A stretch of DNA of 64,000 bases, taken from Desmodesmus armatus. Lineage: Eukaryota; Chlorophyta; Chlorophyceae; Sphaeropleales; Scenedesmaceae. The DNA lies in NCBI GenBank assembly GCA_007449985.2, contig VIIQ02000221.1, positions 1-64,000 of the forward strand, given 5' to 3'. Position numbers and translations under genes: made by a program. Positions 22,015 through 41,854 of this stretch are shown in pieces. The notes beneath the pieces are model-generated. The model was given only the letters and a program-made list of their open reading frames with translations. It had not been told where the DNA came from and did no database searches. Each line of letters begins with the position of its first letter. Position 1 is the stretch's first letter.

Positions 22015-25000
22015 ATGGCATCGACAGCACAGCAGCTCCCAACTGCAGTGCTTGCCCAGATCCTGCAGTGTGTGCCTCTGCAGCAGCGTCTGCTGGGCTG
22101 TGCGCTCGTCTGCAAGGCTTGGGCAGCTGCAGTGGTGGCTGCGACCAGCAGCATTAGCCTTAGAAAGGTGTATGTGCCCAACAGCATGGGGGTGTGGATG
22201 AAGAAGCACGGCAGCCAGGTTGGGAGCCTAGAATTGGAGATCCACGACAGATTTGGCAAACCAAGCAGCGGGCAGAACGAATGTTACTCAGACTGCTGGG
22301 ATGACTGGGACTCCCAGCAGGACGACTCCTCATCTGATGCAGAAAACGTGCCACCAGTGTTTGCAGACACACCTCCCCTACCCATGTCGGCAGTGCCGTG
22401 TGATGATGGGGAGCAGGCAACAGCTTTTCAGTCCAAGCTGGTGCTGCCCTCTGCTGAGCTGCAGCAGCTCACCAGGCTATCCCTGGAGAACACTGCGGGT
22501 ATAAGCTGCTCCAAATGGATCTTGACACACCATCACACCAGCAGGGCAGCAGTAGCCTGCAGGATGACGTCAGCGCTGCAGTCCTGCCCAAGCTCGTGGA
22601 TCTGAAGCTCGTGAGCTGCCAGCACGGTCACCACTCAGCAGCTTTTCAGCACAGCAGCGCCCCAGCTCACGAAGCTGCACTTACAGCAGCTGGAATGGCC
22701 GGGGCTTTATGCAGTAGTGTATTCTCCAGGTCTTCCGGGCTTTCCGGAGTTGCAACGCAAGGTTCCGAGTTGCACAGCGGCGCAGGAGCTGTTGACGGTG
22801 GTGCAACGCTGCAGCAACCTGGTGACCCTGCACCTGCTCAAGCCGCCACTCTGGCTGGAGTCTCAGGGTGCGCACTCTACAGCCGCCCCCTTCTCTTGCA
22901 TCAGCAGCTTGCAGAAGCTGCGGGAGCTGGTCCTCCTCTGGCCTTATGCAGCCTTGCCACCCCTTCCCCTAGCCTCACACACCTGGGCCTGATGTGTTCA
23001 CGAGCCGCGCTCTGGGGCACAGGGCCTTGGCCGATGTCGCAGCTGCCACAACTGCCACAGCTGCGAGACCTGCGAATTCTGAAGCTTGAGGCCCGCTCCC
23101 TGGCGGATGATGATCTAAGCAGCATGACTCAGCTGCAGTCCCTGCAGCTCAAGGATTATGCCATCAGCGCTGCCACCCTGGCCAGCATGACACAGCTGCA
23201 AGAGCTTGTGCTGCGCAACTGCTGGGTGCCTGCTGTGGTACGCACGCAGGAAACCGCTGCAACTGCAGCAGCTGCCGCACCAGTTTTGCAAGCCATTGGG
23301 CAGCTGCGCAAGCTGCAGGTGTTGGAGATAGTCGAGTCCACTGATAGTGAGCAGTCGCAGCCACCACTGACAGCATTCTCAGCCCTCACAGCCTCCAGCA
23401 AGCTGCAGCGGCTGCGCGTGGATCGCTACAATAGGAGTGCCCTGCCACGCGGTTCGTTCCAGCACATGTTCCCGTCAGGGCGGCAGCTGAAGCAGCTGGT
23501 GTCCTTGGACGTGGCTGACAGCAACTTTGACTTCTTGCCATCGTCTCGGCGCCTCACCGGCAAGGACTTGCGCAGAATTGCTGCCAGCTGCCCAGGCCTG
23601 CAGTCCCTGAGCATCCAGGGCCTGCTGAAACCTGGAGCTGACACCTCTGCGCTGCTCCTGCTGACAGATTGCCGCAGCCTGTCTGTCGGTGGCCGCGCAT
23701 TTGACAACTGCGCAGCAGGGTTTGTTGCTCAGCTAACCCGACTGACCAGCCTCAGGTGGTGGTGCGCACAGGGGCTTGACAGCTTGGGAGCGCAGCAGCT
23801 GACGGTCCTGACAGATCTGCAGGAGCTAGTGCTCGAGCCTGTTATGAAAAAGTTGTCGGAGGCTGTGCTGACTGCAGATGCTTACAACGAGGAGCCCTGC
23901 TCTATGATGCGGCCCACGACAGATATGGAGCCATACCTCATGACCATGTTAGGACTCAGCAGCACAGACAGCAAGCCTGTGGTGCTCAGCTCGCAGAGCG
24001 GCATGGTAGGTAGCCTAAATGCACTGGCATGCCAGTGTTGAACAGCGCATTGCGGGCAGCCATTGTGGATGCACAGTGACACATATGTAATTGCAGGGGG
24101 TGCCCAAACTGGCTCCCCTGTTGCTATACAGCAGGGACCCACCACAGCACGCTTGGTATGGAAACTATACATATGTAGGTAACTCCTGCTCTGCGGTGTG
24201 GACTAGGTATCTCCTGTGTGCACTACACACGGCTCCCCAGCCATCAGCTACTGTTCAGCTGTTAACTAGGTGTAGATGACGCGTGTGCTCCTCTGCAAGC
24301 CTGTACTATACCTTCCTAATGTTCTCATGCGTGTTGTGTCTTTGCATGGCACGCACAACCCGAGGGGAGGTTCACAGCACCGCAGCAGTGCAAGCCATCT
24401 GTTGCAATACGCACCTCTGATGCCCTCATAGCCATGCAAGCCATCCACAAGGGCTAGCGTGCATTCTCACAGACACCTACAATAGCATACTATCAATTGG
24501 TTCCCTGCTGACGAGTCAGACGTTCTGACAGGCTGGTACATGCAGTACAACATGTGTGTGTGCTACTAGGGCAGCGCGCAGGCTCAGACAGCAGACGTCC
24601 CGCCCCTGATTACTCAGAATCTGCAAGACAGAATCCCTTGCAACCTTGCATGCTGCCTTCAGATACTACTGGCTGCCTGCAGCCCACCAGCCAAGGCAAT
24701 CAAACAGAATGCCAGCCTTCGAGGGCCAGGTCAAAGACTATAACCGTATTCACTGTTAATTTTAGTAAAAAGGCCAAAACGTAACCAAATTCTGTTAGAA
24801 TTGTCCCGGACTGTCAGGGGTGGCTGAACACACCAAACAGACCAGCATATCACAATTGCAGGAAAATCTGTCTTGCAGATTTTAAGATATATGGCCTGAT
24901 GTTTCTAACTTGTTAATAACAGTGCTCCATGTTACTTAAGGTCCAGGTCCTGGGACTCCACATTCTGGGCCTCCTTGGGTGGGGTGACTCAGCCACGGGG

Positions 25001-25641
25001 TGGGAGGCTGATGAAGGTCCTTCCTATGCATAATCTGGCACCCCCTCATAATTACATATGTGTCACCTTAAACTGAAACAATCAAAATCATCACTGGGGC
25101 GCTTACACAACATGTACGGCACACAGGTTTCACCTACAGGGTAGGCAAGGCTGGCTGCGCCCTGAGCCAGCTGCCAGTGTGGTTGCCGGGCAAATGGTGC
25201 CATTGGCACATTCATTGTTTTCAACTTTGCTGCTCTTACAAGCCTAGACCCAACAATTGACACGCCGTGTCCTACTGACTCGTACCCTGTTGAATACGCT
25301 GTCCCGCTGTTGAGTGCTTCTTGCTTGCTGCTGATTGTGGTGCCTCCCAGAGTGCTGCAAGGGGCGGTGATTCGAATCACTCCGAATTCTGGCATAACAA
25401 GAGTTGATGTTAGCTGCCTGACATGCATGTCCTGGCTGCCTCTGCTGTCGTGCAGGGGACTCCTGTGTGGCGCCAGCTGGATGCACTGTGTGACCGCAGC
25501 TCACAAGTAGCACCAGATCGGCTTCGCCAGTTGAGGACAGACAAGCAGCAGCTGCAACAGACCGTTGAGATGCAGCAGAGGACAATCAGCCAGCTGATGC
25601 AGCAGGTTGAACAGCTACAAAGTACGCAACAGGGCGGCTAA
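22015..25641 (+). CDS. F-box + leucine-rich-repeat + coiled-coil protein, copy 2 (with frameshifts)
   Basis: Paralogue of the 17.7 kb gene. Exon 1 is 22015-24005 (donor ATG|GTAGGT) and exon 2 is 25456-25641 (tgcag acceptor), both phase 0. The start MASTAQQLPTAVLAQILQCV leads into an F-box with CALVCKAWAAA. LRRs include LPKLVDLKLVSC, CSNLVTLHLLKPP, LRDLRILKLEARSL and MTQLQSLQLKDYAI. The C-terminal exon is a coiled coil (LRQLRTDKQQLQQTVEMQQR). The LRR reading frame changes three times: near 22505-22515, near 22615 and near 22960-22980, with a net loss of one base. Each side of every break remains LRR-like. This is either a young pseudogene or sequence error. An acidic Ser/Asp-rich insert (about 22300-22370) separates the F-box from the LRRs. 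The 1450 bp intron shows nothing else recognisable. Confidence 0.65.
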
Positions 25642-27205
25642 AGTGGGCTGTTCACACATGCAAGACCTGCAGTTGTGCCAGGCTGGCGCATCGTGATTGG
25701 GTGTAGTGTGTTGGAGGTGTCTTGCTTTCCCTTGCCAGAGTTGCTAAAGCTGCAGTGCACTTTGGGTGGGCTGCCAGCCGGGCTGCCTCACAAGCCTTCT
25801 TCGCTGATGTTTCTTTGTCTGTGCCTTCTGTATGTGCAAACAGCTGTAGGTGCATGCTGTTTACATGCCATGTGTTCAAATTGGTAGCAAGCATGATCAT
25901 TGGGCATGCCTGTGTGGGATAAACCACTTTGTCAGAGCTTGCCGAGCACCGCCTTCACTGCTAGCTGATGCAGCAATTGCAGGCATACTGATAGCGCCTC
26001 AAGTTGATCTGGGAGCGTTTCAATGTGTGCCATAGCAGCATGATGGCATGTTTAAGGATTGCATGTGCCTGTGACTGTCAGTTGACAGCACTTTTGCTGA
26101 ATCACTCATGAGTGGTCAGCTGTATACAGCATGTACATGTACGTCTTGGGCAAGCCGGACACAGCATGCCTCCCTTTGTCAGTTACACTTTGAGATTACT
26201 AGCAACACTGACGCTGCTCCCTTAGTCAAGTACCAGACCCAGTAGCACATGTGCTAGATTCCACAATCCACAAGTGCATGCTCGCAGATCAAGGCACATG
26301 CTGACACCAGGCCTGGGTGCGATCAAAGCAGCCTCTGGACAGGGGATGGGTTCAAATTCAGGCATTGGTGACTTGAGATGCAGGGAGTCAACCTTGCTCT
26401 GTTCACATGCCCAGCCTCTTCACGCTGCTGAGCAGCAAATAACAATCACATGCAAGTTGAGTCAACCTTGGTGGCCACAAATACAGCAGACTGCTGCTTG
26501 ACAAGTCTTGAAAACAGCAACAAACACGAACTAGACAACCACCCCATACAGAGTGCATCCCATACAGAATAAGCACCAAGCCAGTTTTGCCACATGGATA
26601 GTCTACAAACACACAGCTGTAGTATTCTGCACTGAGCTGTGAAGAAACATGTGGCCGCTGCCAGTGGCGCTCAACTAACACTGAGCATAGGAGCAGCTGT
26701 GAAAGCCTCCCACTACCTCTTCAAGCTGTCGTTGGTCTGCTGAAAAGGGCCCCGCAAGCCTTCCTGCCAACTAGAGATCAAACCGTGCTTCAGCCACCCC
26801 ATATCACAGCACCACAACCAGTCCAGCACAATGTCTGCCCGGCAAGTGTGTTCTGCTGCTGCAAAGCGATTGCTGCAAGGCATGTCGCATGCATGCCCGA
26901 TCACTGGAAGTAATCTGTGCTACATGGCCGACGCCGGCAACCAACAGCGACTCACTGACTCGACCAGTAGGGCCCCAGAGCTAGAACCGCCAGCAGTAAA
27001 GATAACACACCAAGTGCCTGGCCTACGACAAGATCACCCTGTCCTGAGCACAAAGTCCAACCACACATACTGCGTGTGGCACACATGCCGTCAACCCGTG
27101 ACTCGAAGTTTGAAAACCCACTTGCAATCTCAACAAAAAAGAAGGCTGTAGCAAGCTGTGGCAGCCTTGCTGCAACTTGTGCATGCAACGGAATGCGCCC
27201 AGGCT
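25642..27205. other. Intergenic: F-box gene 2 and catalase-peroxidase (convergent 3' ends)
   Basis: Contains repeat copy B (26031-26440). A plus-strand ORF at 26831-27151 has a basic N-terminus (MSARQVCSAAAKRLLQG) but no family resemblance, and it lies opposite the peroxidase 3' end, so it is not called. Confidence 0.4.
26031..26440 (+). repeat. Duplicated 3' flank, copy B
   Basis: Partner of 20551-20990, with small indels. It is downstream of F-box gene 2. Confidence 0.8.
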
Positions 27206-33643
<6,438 letters not shown>

Positions 33644-35014
33644 GCTGCTGCGTGCGGCAAAGTGATGTTCCTTCACTGAATAATTCTACCTCTACTTCAA
33701 CGGCTGCACGTGCGTCGAAAGAATGGAAGCGGTTTGTTGCAGCATTCGACTGCGTTCACGGCATTGCTTTCTGATTGTGCATTTGATGATCGGACCACTG
33801 CACACCCAGCTGAAAGACTGAATGGGCGCCGTACACCCCCTTTATCACGCCTATGTCCTGCCTGTCGTCCTGTCAAACACCGCCACGCGCTGGCACCTCA
33901 AAGCACTCCTCGAAGTTGATTATCATATCCATTTGCATTCTTTCTCGGTGCAGGACTGCCCCGGTTCACTGACCTTGATAGGACTGACTAGACTGGCAGT
34001 GACTTGAGGTGCCAGCGAGCCTTTGTCTCTTCCTCGCAACACAACTGATTGTACATCAGCATCCCACGCGACAAGATAGAGATGCTAACAGGCTGTCATG
34101 TGGTTTTGATGTGTGGGGGGCATGGGGCAATGGACACCTGTAGGCCTGGCAGGGCCTGGTCAGGGTGAGGTGTGGGGGGCAGGTGCAGCTGGGGAGAGGG
34201 GCACCAGAAATCCAATGTCAAAGATGCACACACAAGACACACAACTACAACGTCTGTGTCAACACAAGGATTGTACACATGCTTGGCACCACAGGACACT
34301 CACAGGACTCAATCTTGCTACAGTGACTACAGTAGGGACTGAAGCACGCATGTCCAAGCCATATGGCCAGCTCAACAGTCCAGCTTTACACCTACGTGCA
34401 TGCTGTCAGAGTCTGGTTGGTGTTGCACATACTGTCTGAGTCACATAGAGCTACTTGAAGCTGCCCCACAACCACACCACTGGCCTTCGGCTGTAGCATG
34501 TGGCTGCAGCAGACATGACTCAACCCGGCCTGCAGCCCGGTCTGCTCGCTTCTTCTGTGCATTTTTGTGCCCTATGCATGTCCTTTGTTTATAAAACCTG
34601 TCCACCAGTTAGCAGGGACCCCCGGTGCAGTGGGACTGCCGGTGCTGCACACTCCAGATCAAGCAATCCGGCAGCAACGGCAACGCGCAGCGCCGACGTA
34701 GCTGTGTCGAGCACCGTCAAAGGCCTTTGCTTGTATGTTTTCGCCGTGGCTGATCGCCAACTTGGGGCTTTTGTGGACTAACAAACCCCAGGTGCCGAAG
34801 TGACACACTACAACTTTCAAGCCAGGGGAAGCCAATGAATCAATCATATCTTTGAAAGCACAGTTGTGCGTGCGGTCGAGCGGTGCTAGGAAGCACCCCA
34901 CCGAGTTGACACAACCCTCAGCGTCACTCGATGGAGGGCCTGTCGTGCACTTCGCCATAAGCAGCCCTCACTGCTGTCTTGTTCGGCCACCAGTCGGCTT
35001 CACGTGCTGACAGT
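33644..35014. other. Shared upstream region of katG (minus) and the deacetylase (plus)
   Basis: The genes are divergent, so both promoters should lie here. A TTTATAAAA word at about 34588-34596 is a weak TATA-like candidate but is over 400 bp from the deacetylase ATG. No other signal was assigned. Confidence 0.4.
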
Positions 35015-36593
35015 ATGGACACTGCAGCTCCCTTAGCGCAGGGCTGCCCTGAATTGGCAGGACTGAACTACTGGGGGGAACTCTACAAGTTCTTCCTCAG
35101 TGCCCCAGCACTTGCTGCCGCTGGCACCGCAGCTGCCAGCAGATACCTAGCCTCAGCAGTATGGACCGGGTCTCAGGTGGCAGGTGCAGCTGGCTACAAG
35201 ACAGCCGCAGCAGTCCTGGCACCCATAGGCACCCTACTGGCGTGGTTCGGGGTCCTCTGTGCCTCTCACACCTTCCAGATCCTGGGGGCGGTGCTTCTGT
35301 TCGTAGCTTGGCAGATCTACTTCCCTTCACGCTTCCTTATCAGGCTGCTGGCCAAGCTGCCTTACTGCCGGGGTGTGAGCTTCGAGTTTGCCCCAGCACC
35401 TGACGCCCCTGCCCCGGACTCAAAGTACATCGCCCTCACAATCGATGACGGGCCCTGCCCGTACAACACAGCAGCAGTACTTGACGAGCTCAAGGGTGCA
35501 GGGGCCAAGGCCACGTTTTTTGTCATCGGGTCACACGTTGAGAAGTGTGACGTGATCGGTGTCGGCAGCGGGCGCAATGGAGGTGAGGGGCACTACCCCC
35601 TGGGTCAGGAGACGCTCAGGCGCATGTTTGAAGAGGGACACGAGCTGGGAAACCACACCTGGTGAGTGACAGACAGGGCTCTGGCTGTGTCTGTACGCTA
35701 CGCTGTGCTGTGCTGTGCTGAGTATGGGGTTGCAGAGGGCGCGCTGCGCTGCTCAGCTTGCCAGCTTATCAGACAAGCACTGCACAGCACAGCGCTTGCT
35801 GCGCAACAGCAATGGCAGCACCACCACCACGAATACCTCAACCTCACCACCCACACTATCCTCCAACACCATCACCACCATCACCACCGCTGCCACCTGG
35901 CGCAGGTACGACCGCCCCAGCCACACCCTGAGCCCCAAGCAGCTCACCAAGGAGATCTGCGAGGTTCACAAACTCATCAGCTCAGCGCGCCAAGCCGCTC
36001 TCACAGCCGCCAGTGCAGCAAACCACCCAGACGACGAATACAGCGACGACCACATCACATCCACCTCCGCAGCAGCACCCCTCACAGGCCCCCGCACCAA
36101 GTGGTTCAGGCCAGGGTGGGGATGGTTTACCCCAGAGATGGTGGATACTGCACAGAAGCTGGGGTACCATACTGTGCTGGGGTCTGTGTGGCCCTGGGAC
36201 GTGTACAGCAAGTGGCCGCTGCTGAATGCGCTGTACATATGTGCTAAGGCATATCCGGGCGCTGTGGTCGTGCTGCATGACAGGTATGTATCGGGGTTGT
36301 ATGGGGTGGAGGGGTGAGGGGGGGAGTGTTGCAAGGAAACATAGGTGCCACACATGTTTGACAGGTTGCCGGCATGTTTGACAGGTTGCCGACAATGTAC
36401 AGCGTGCATCAGTGTTTTGTGGCTGCGCTCGTGCTTCACTCCTCTGCAACGAGCTGCTCCTGCTCCTGCTGCTGCTGCTGTTGATTGTGTGTGCAGGCGG
36501 CGCCACCTGCTGCCCACCCTGCAGTACGTTCTGCCCTGGCTCACCCGCTTTGGCTACGATGTGGTGACACTCTCAGAGGCTGCTTACAGGTAA
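35015..36593 (+). CDS. Membrane-anchored polysaccharide (chitin) deacetylase, NodB domain
   Basis: Predicted to remove N- or O-acetyl groups from a cell-surface or exported glycan. Exons 35015-35661, 35906-36283 and 36497-36593; 373 residues if it ends at the TAA at 36591. Hydrophobic residues about 67-100 (APIGTLLAWFGVLCASHTFQ followed by ILGAVLLFVAWQ) form one or two membrane segments ahead of the catalytic domain. NodB motif 1 is ALTIDDGP (142-147, usually T-F-DDGP). KATFFVIG and EEGHELGNHTW|YDRPS form the metal-site region; the YDRPS variant replaces the classical HTxxHP. WFRPGWGWFTPEM, VVVLHD and a final YDVVTLSEAAY complete the barrel. Splice phases agree, with Trp split TG|G. The stop codon overlaps a perfect donor, CAG|GTAAGTG. 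If that donor is used, the protein continues in phase into the exon at 37132 and becomes a fusion with the next gene. Confidence 0.82.
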
Positions 36594-36638
36594 GTGTTTG
36601 GGCTAGTAGGGCAGGGCAAGGACGACGAGTGTGTTATC

Positions 36639-36676
<38 letters not shown>

Positions 36677-36954
36677 CAGATGTGTTGAGGCAGCGCTGTT
36701 GCTTGCTGCTGTTCCGCAGCCTTACGAACCTCTCAGGGTGCATGGTTCTCCTCACACCACACATCTAGCAGCAAGGCACACCAGTACTTACAGGCGCTGT
36801 GGCTATGCTCCAGCCACACTCCTCGGTCTCACCGCCGTCCTGGTGCTCATACCACATCGGCCAGGGCAGGGGCAAGGACAAAGAGATAACTAGTGGCCAT
36901 GTATAAGCATTCAGGAACACACTGGCAAGGGGGCCATAGTGTGTGCTGTGCTGT

Positions 36955-37118
<164 letters not shown>

Positions 37119-37131
37119 CCACCTGGTGCAG

Positions 37132-37902
37132 GTCCAATGGGCGTGGTCCTGAGCTGACTCCTGCTGCCCTAGAGGCCCATAACAGGAGCCACAGCAGCCT
37201 CAGCCTGGTGTCAGCAGGCAGTGCACGCAGCATGGATGCAAGCACTGCAGCAGCCCTGCCGCACCTGGCACCATCAGCAGCCTACTTGGCACGCATGCAG
37301 AAGGTGAATTGGGAAGAGGGGGCTGGGATCGTGGGGTAGGGGTTGGGGTTGGGTTTGACCCTATAGCAAACACTTGCTAGACACAGCTGCTACCAGCATT
37401 GGCATTGGCTACAGGGGTAGAGGCAGCGTTGGCCCGTGCAATTGAAAAGTGTGGTGTGCTGGTGTGATGGGCTGTGTGAGACTGTATGTAGGGGACACAG
37501 CGGTCCAGGAGCCTGTGATACACCGGTCCGCCGTGACCAAGCACCCTGGAAAGACAGGGTGTCACGTACCGCATTCTCTCCGCAGCTAGCATGCTGTACA
37601 ACAACCATGGCTTTCCTGCTGCACCTCTCCAAGACCACACAGTACAACACAGTACAGGCATGAGTGATAAGGCCCCAGCCTCGGCACTAGCCAGCGAGCC
37701 AATGGCTCCGGAAAACATCTGTCCCTTCAAAATACGACAACCTCACACCGCTCCTGCCCCACCCTGCTGCTGCTACTGCTGCTGCTGCTGTGACTGCAGG
37801 AGGCTGATCGTGCTGCCATGGCTGCTGCTATGGAAGAGGCTGAGCGCCAGCACCTCAAGAACCTGAATCTGTCTCTCCCAACACATGACAAGCTCACAAT
37901 CC

Positions 37903-37934
<32 letters not shown>

Positions 37935-40900
37935 CTGTGCCTGCAGGAGGCTGATCGTGCTGCCATGGCTGCTGCTATGGAAGAGGCCGAGCGCCAGCAC
38001 CTCAAGAACCTGAAGAGGCAGGAGGCTGACAGGCGCGCAGGCATTGACAGGAGGCTGGTGGACATGAGCGCGGCAGAGAAGCGGACCATTGAGCGGCGGG
38101 AGAGGGAGAAGAAGGAGGCAATCATCCGCAAGTGAGTGTTGGGAAGCAGCCCCGATTTGAACAGACAGTGAGCACCACCCAGACTGTCGAGCTTTGCACG
38201 TCGACGCCCCCCCCCCCCCCCAAATGCCACTCATGCCCGTCCCTCTCTCACTCAGTCTGGCCGACGCTATGTGTGTCCCCACAGGGCTCCGCAAAATCGA
38301 GGAGGCCAAGACCTGTGAGCGCTGTAATACCAACTCAGCCCCTCTCTCAAGTTCTCATGAGTTGCCACACTGTGGTCAATGCTGTGTGTCCACAAGGCGC
38401 GCCGCAAGAATGAGGCGGCAATAGCTACGACTCAAGCTCACTCCCTCATGTCCGTCCCTCTCTCACTCACTCACGTGTTGTCGTGGTCTGACCGATGCTA
38501 CGTTTGTCCGCAGGGCTCGCCGCAAGGTCGAGGAGGCCAAGGCGCGTGAGCGCTACGACCGCTACGTCAAGGAGCGTGCTGAGCGCCACGAGCGTGAGGC
38601 AAAGGAGCGAGCAGAGGCGAAGCAGAAGGCCCGAGAGGCTGAGGAACGCAGGAAGGTAGCAGAGGAGATGCACAACAGGCGCAAGGTGGGCTTGGCTGCT
38701 GGCCTGGCTGGTGGAGTGGTTGGGGGTTTGGATGGGGCTCACTGCTGCTGCATTATTCGGGTAGCAGTGACTTGGCTTTGCAGAGAGGGCTGCGCACATG
38801 CAAAAATCAGAACAACAACACACAGTGGCACCAGCACTAGCAGTCGGGGCTTTCACGGCATGGAACAGGAGAGGATAGTCAAATAAATTGTCTGTAAACC
38901 TGCCTGTTGCCGTTGAAGCAGCACATGATGTTGGCAGCAGAAGTGCTCAACATGCCACCTGCTGCTGTCGCCAACCCTATTCTGAGTCTGTCATAAATCT
39001 TTCCCTTTCCCACCACAGGAGGCTGAGCGCAAGTATGCAGCAGAGATGGTTGCCCGCCAGAAAGCTGAGCGCGAGGCTCGTGCAGCCGAGGCCGCAGCCG
39101 CCGCAGCCGTTGCAGCTGCCGCTGCTGCAGCCGCCGGCCCCGAGATCTCAGCAGCCTCAGAGGCAGGGGACAGCACAGTGGGCAGCAGCTCGTTGGGTGG
39201 TGTTGGTGGGGACCAGGCAGGGGAGAAGAAGAAAAAGAAGGGCATGTCTCTGCTGAGGAGGGTCTCACAGAAGCTGGGCGTAAAGCCCTCGGACAAGTCC
39301 AGCAGCAGCAAGGGCGTCGCAGCAGCTGCTGCCGCAGGTGCTGCTGTCGCCGGCCTTGCTGGCGCAGCAGCATTCAGCGCGGACGCTACAGACGACACAG
39401 CAGCAGCAACAGCAGCAGGAGAGGATGCAGTCAGGTTCAGTGCAGCAGACTTCCTCCCAGCTGACTCCTCAGCAGTTGTAGGGCCTCAGCTGCCTATCGA
39501 TGCTGCAGACGTGGCCTCCAGCATGTACGGCTGGTACGGCCTCTCCCCCTCCAGCAGTAGCCTCTCAGCCCTCTCCAACATCGACGCAGCAGTGGCAGTA
39601 TACGCTGCCGCCGCCGCAGCGGGCGACGAGCTACCCCCTCCTGTCGCCGGCACATACGCGCGTGACCCCGGCGGTCGAATCCTCCTGGGTTTCGACGGCC
39701 AGCCGCTGCTGCTGTCTTCCCACGAGGGTGTGGACGGCGAGGGTCAGGGTTTGAACGGCATGGAGCCTCAGCCGGTGCTGCTCAACAGTCAGGGAGAGCC
39801 CCTCATCGGCCCCCACGGGGAGAAGATTGTGATGCTCCTGGGCGCAAACAACATGCCGCTTGCAGACCCCCACGGCAGGCCGGTGTTTGTGGCCGAGACG
39901 GAGGCTGGGGGCCTGCGGGGTGTTCACCCAGACGGCAGCATCATTATGGTGCCTGCTGCCCCTGCAGCTTCCTCTAGCCAGGGAAGCAGTAGGACCCCCC
40001 TCAAGCAGGACCCCTCAGCAGCAGCTAGTAGCCGCCGTGTCAGTTGCAGCAGTGCCTCTGGGGATGCAGGTACAGGTGCCATGAGCGCAGTGCACCATGC
40101 TGCAGCCCCTGGGTCAGACTCGGGAGGCAGCGGTAGCATCAAAGAGGCAAGCAGCTATGCCCCCAGCCTGGCACGCACCAGCATCCGGAGCAACATGTCC
40201 TCTTCTGCTGCTGCAGCGGCAGCAGCAGGCCTACCCCCCCGCGCACCCGTCGGAACGCCCATCGCATGCTCACCTACGGCGGCGGCTGCCGCCGCCGCGG
40301 CAGCAATGGCAGCCGCCGAGCCGGCAGCAGCGGCAGCAGTAGCGCCTACAGCAGGGCTTGAGCAGTTTGCAGAGGGCTTTGTGCCTGCAACCCTTGTGCT
40401 GGGGCCCTCGGGGCGGCCTCTCCTGGGGTTGGACAACAGGGTGCTGATTGTGGCGGTGGATGAGGAAGGGGTGCCTCTTGTGGAGGGGCCAGGGAGCCAG
40501 CTACTGCTGGGGCCTGACAGCAAGCCTCTGACACTGGCCTACTCATCGGATGGTACCTTGGTGGCGCTGGACAGCATGTGCAGGCCTCTCGTGGGTGAGT
40601 GGCTGCTGCCGGCAGGCTGACCTGAAGCATTTTCCTTTCCCCTGTTTACCTCGAGCTCCCCTCCCCTCCCAATCCTCTCTCACCCCCTCCCCTGGGCTGT
40701 CCAGCAGGCTTCATATTGGGGGGAAGCTTACTGGTCATGCAGGCTTTCTGGCGGCGCGCTATTACATGTGCAGTTTGGCGCAACTTTATGCATCTTGCAT
40801 GCATTCAAGCACAGCCTGCAGCACAATCTCCAACAACATTGCTACGTCTGCTGCTGCTGTGAAAGATCTAGCTGCTTCCAAAATTCTGCTTGCTTGCTTG

Positions 40901-41820
40901 CTGGCTTGCGTCCTTCCCCGCAGGCCCTGAGGGCTGCTCCCACATGGTCGCCCTAGACAAGAACGGCCGCCCCATGGCTGACAGCAGCAACCACGCCATC
41001 ATCCTCGCACTGGGCCCCACAGGCTACATTGTCACCGAGGCAGCAGCAGCAGCAGCAGCAGACACAGCCGACACCCCAGACGATGCTGCAGAGCGTGCAG
41101 AGCACCAGGCTGCTTCATGGTCCGGCACTAGCCCTACCGCACCCTGTATGTCTCATTCCGGGAACTCCGCAGCGCTGCTGGCTGCAGCAGCGGCGGCAGC
41201 GGGTGCGGGTGGTGCAGGGGCAGGGGGCGGGTATGAGGTTATGCTGGGGGGTCAGGGGGCAGACAGTGCCAGCCTGCCGGTGGTGGATGCAGCTGACTAC
41301 GGGGCGTACAGCTACAATGCTGCGACAGGGGTGGGGGTGGGGGCAGCAGGGCTGGGGGTGGCCGGTGTGGCTGCCGCAGCAGCTGCTGCAGCAGCAGGCA
41401 AGGATGGTCAGGAGGGTGAGGAGGGTACAGAGACAGCTGGGGAAATCGACCTCCCTGCAGAAGCAGTTACAGCAGCAGCAGGCAGTGTGACAGAGGAAGA
41501 GGAGGAGGACGACATGCTTGACAGAGACAGCGACATGCCACGTGACCAGCAGGAGACACCGGCAGCAGCAGACACTGCAGGGATGTCCCACACTTCTCAC
41601 ACTCCCGGGCTCTCTGCACAGGAGAGTGACGAGGCTGCTGGTACTGCTGCTGCTGAACTCACAGAGCCTACAGGAATGGACCTGTATGGCGAGTCTCAGT
41701 CAGGGCAGCAGCAGCAGGATGCTGATGCTGCCACTGCTGCTCTCCTGCTGCCAGACGACACAGCAGCAGACGGGCGGGAGGCACAGCAGGGCAACACAGC
41801 ACTCAATGCAGCCGCAACCT

Positions 41821-41854
<34 letters not shown>

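Noticed and set aside
22015..24005. Reading F-box copy 2 as two or three separate genes because of the frame breaks
   Set aside because: LRR spacing and content continue across each break, and copy 1 is a single uninterrupted frame with the same architecture.
26831..27151. Plus-strand 106-residue ORF with a mitochondrial-like basic N-terminus
   Set aside because: No family resemblance, antisense to the likely katG 3' UTR, and no splice partner found; kept only as a weak possibility.
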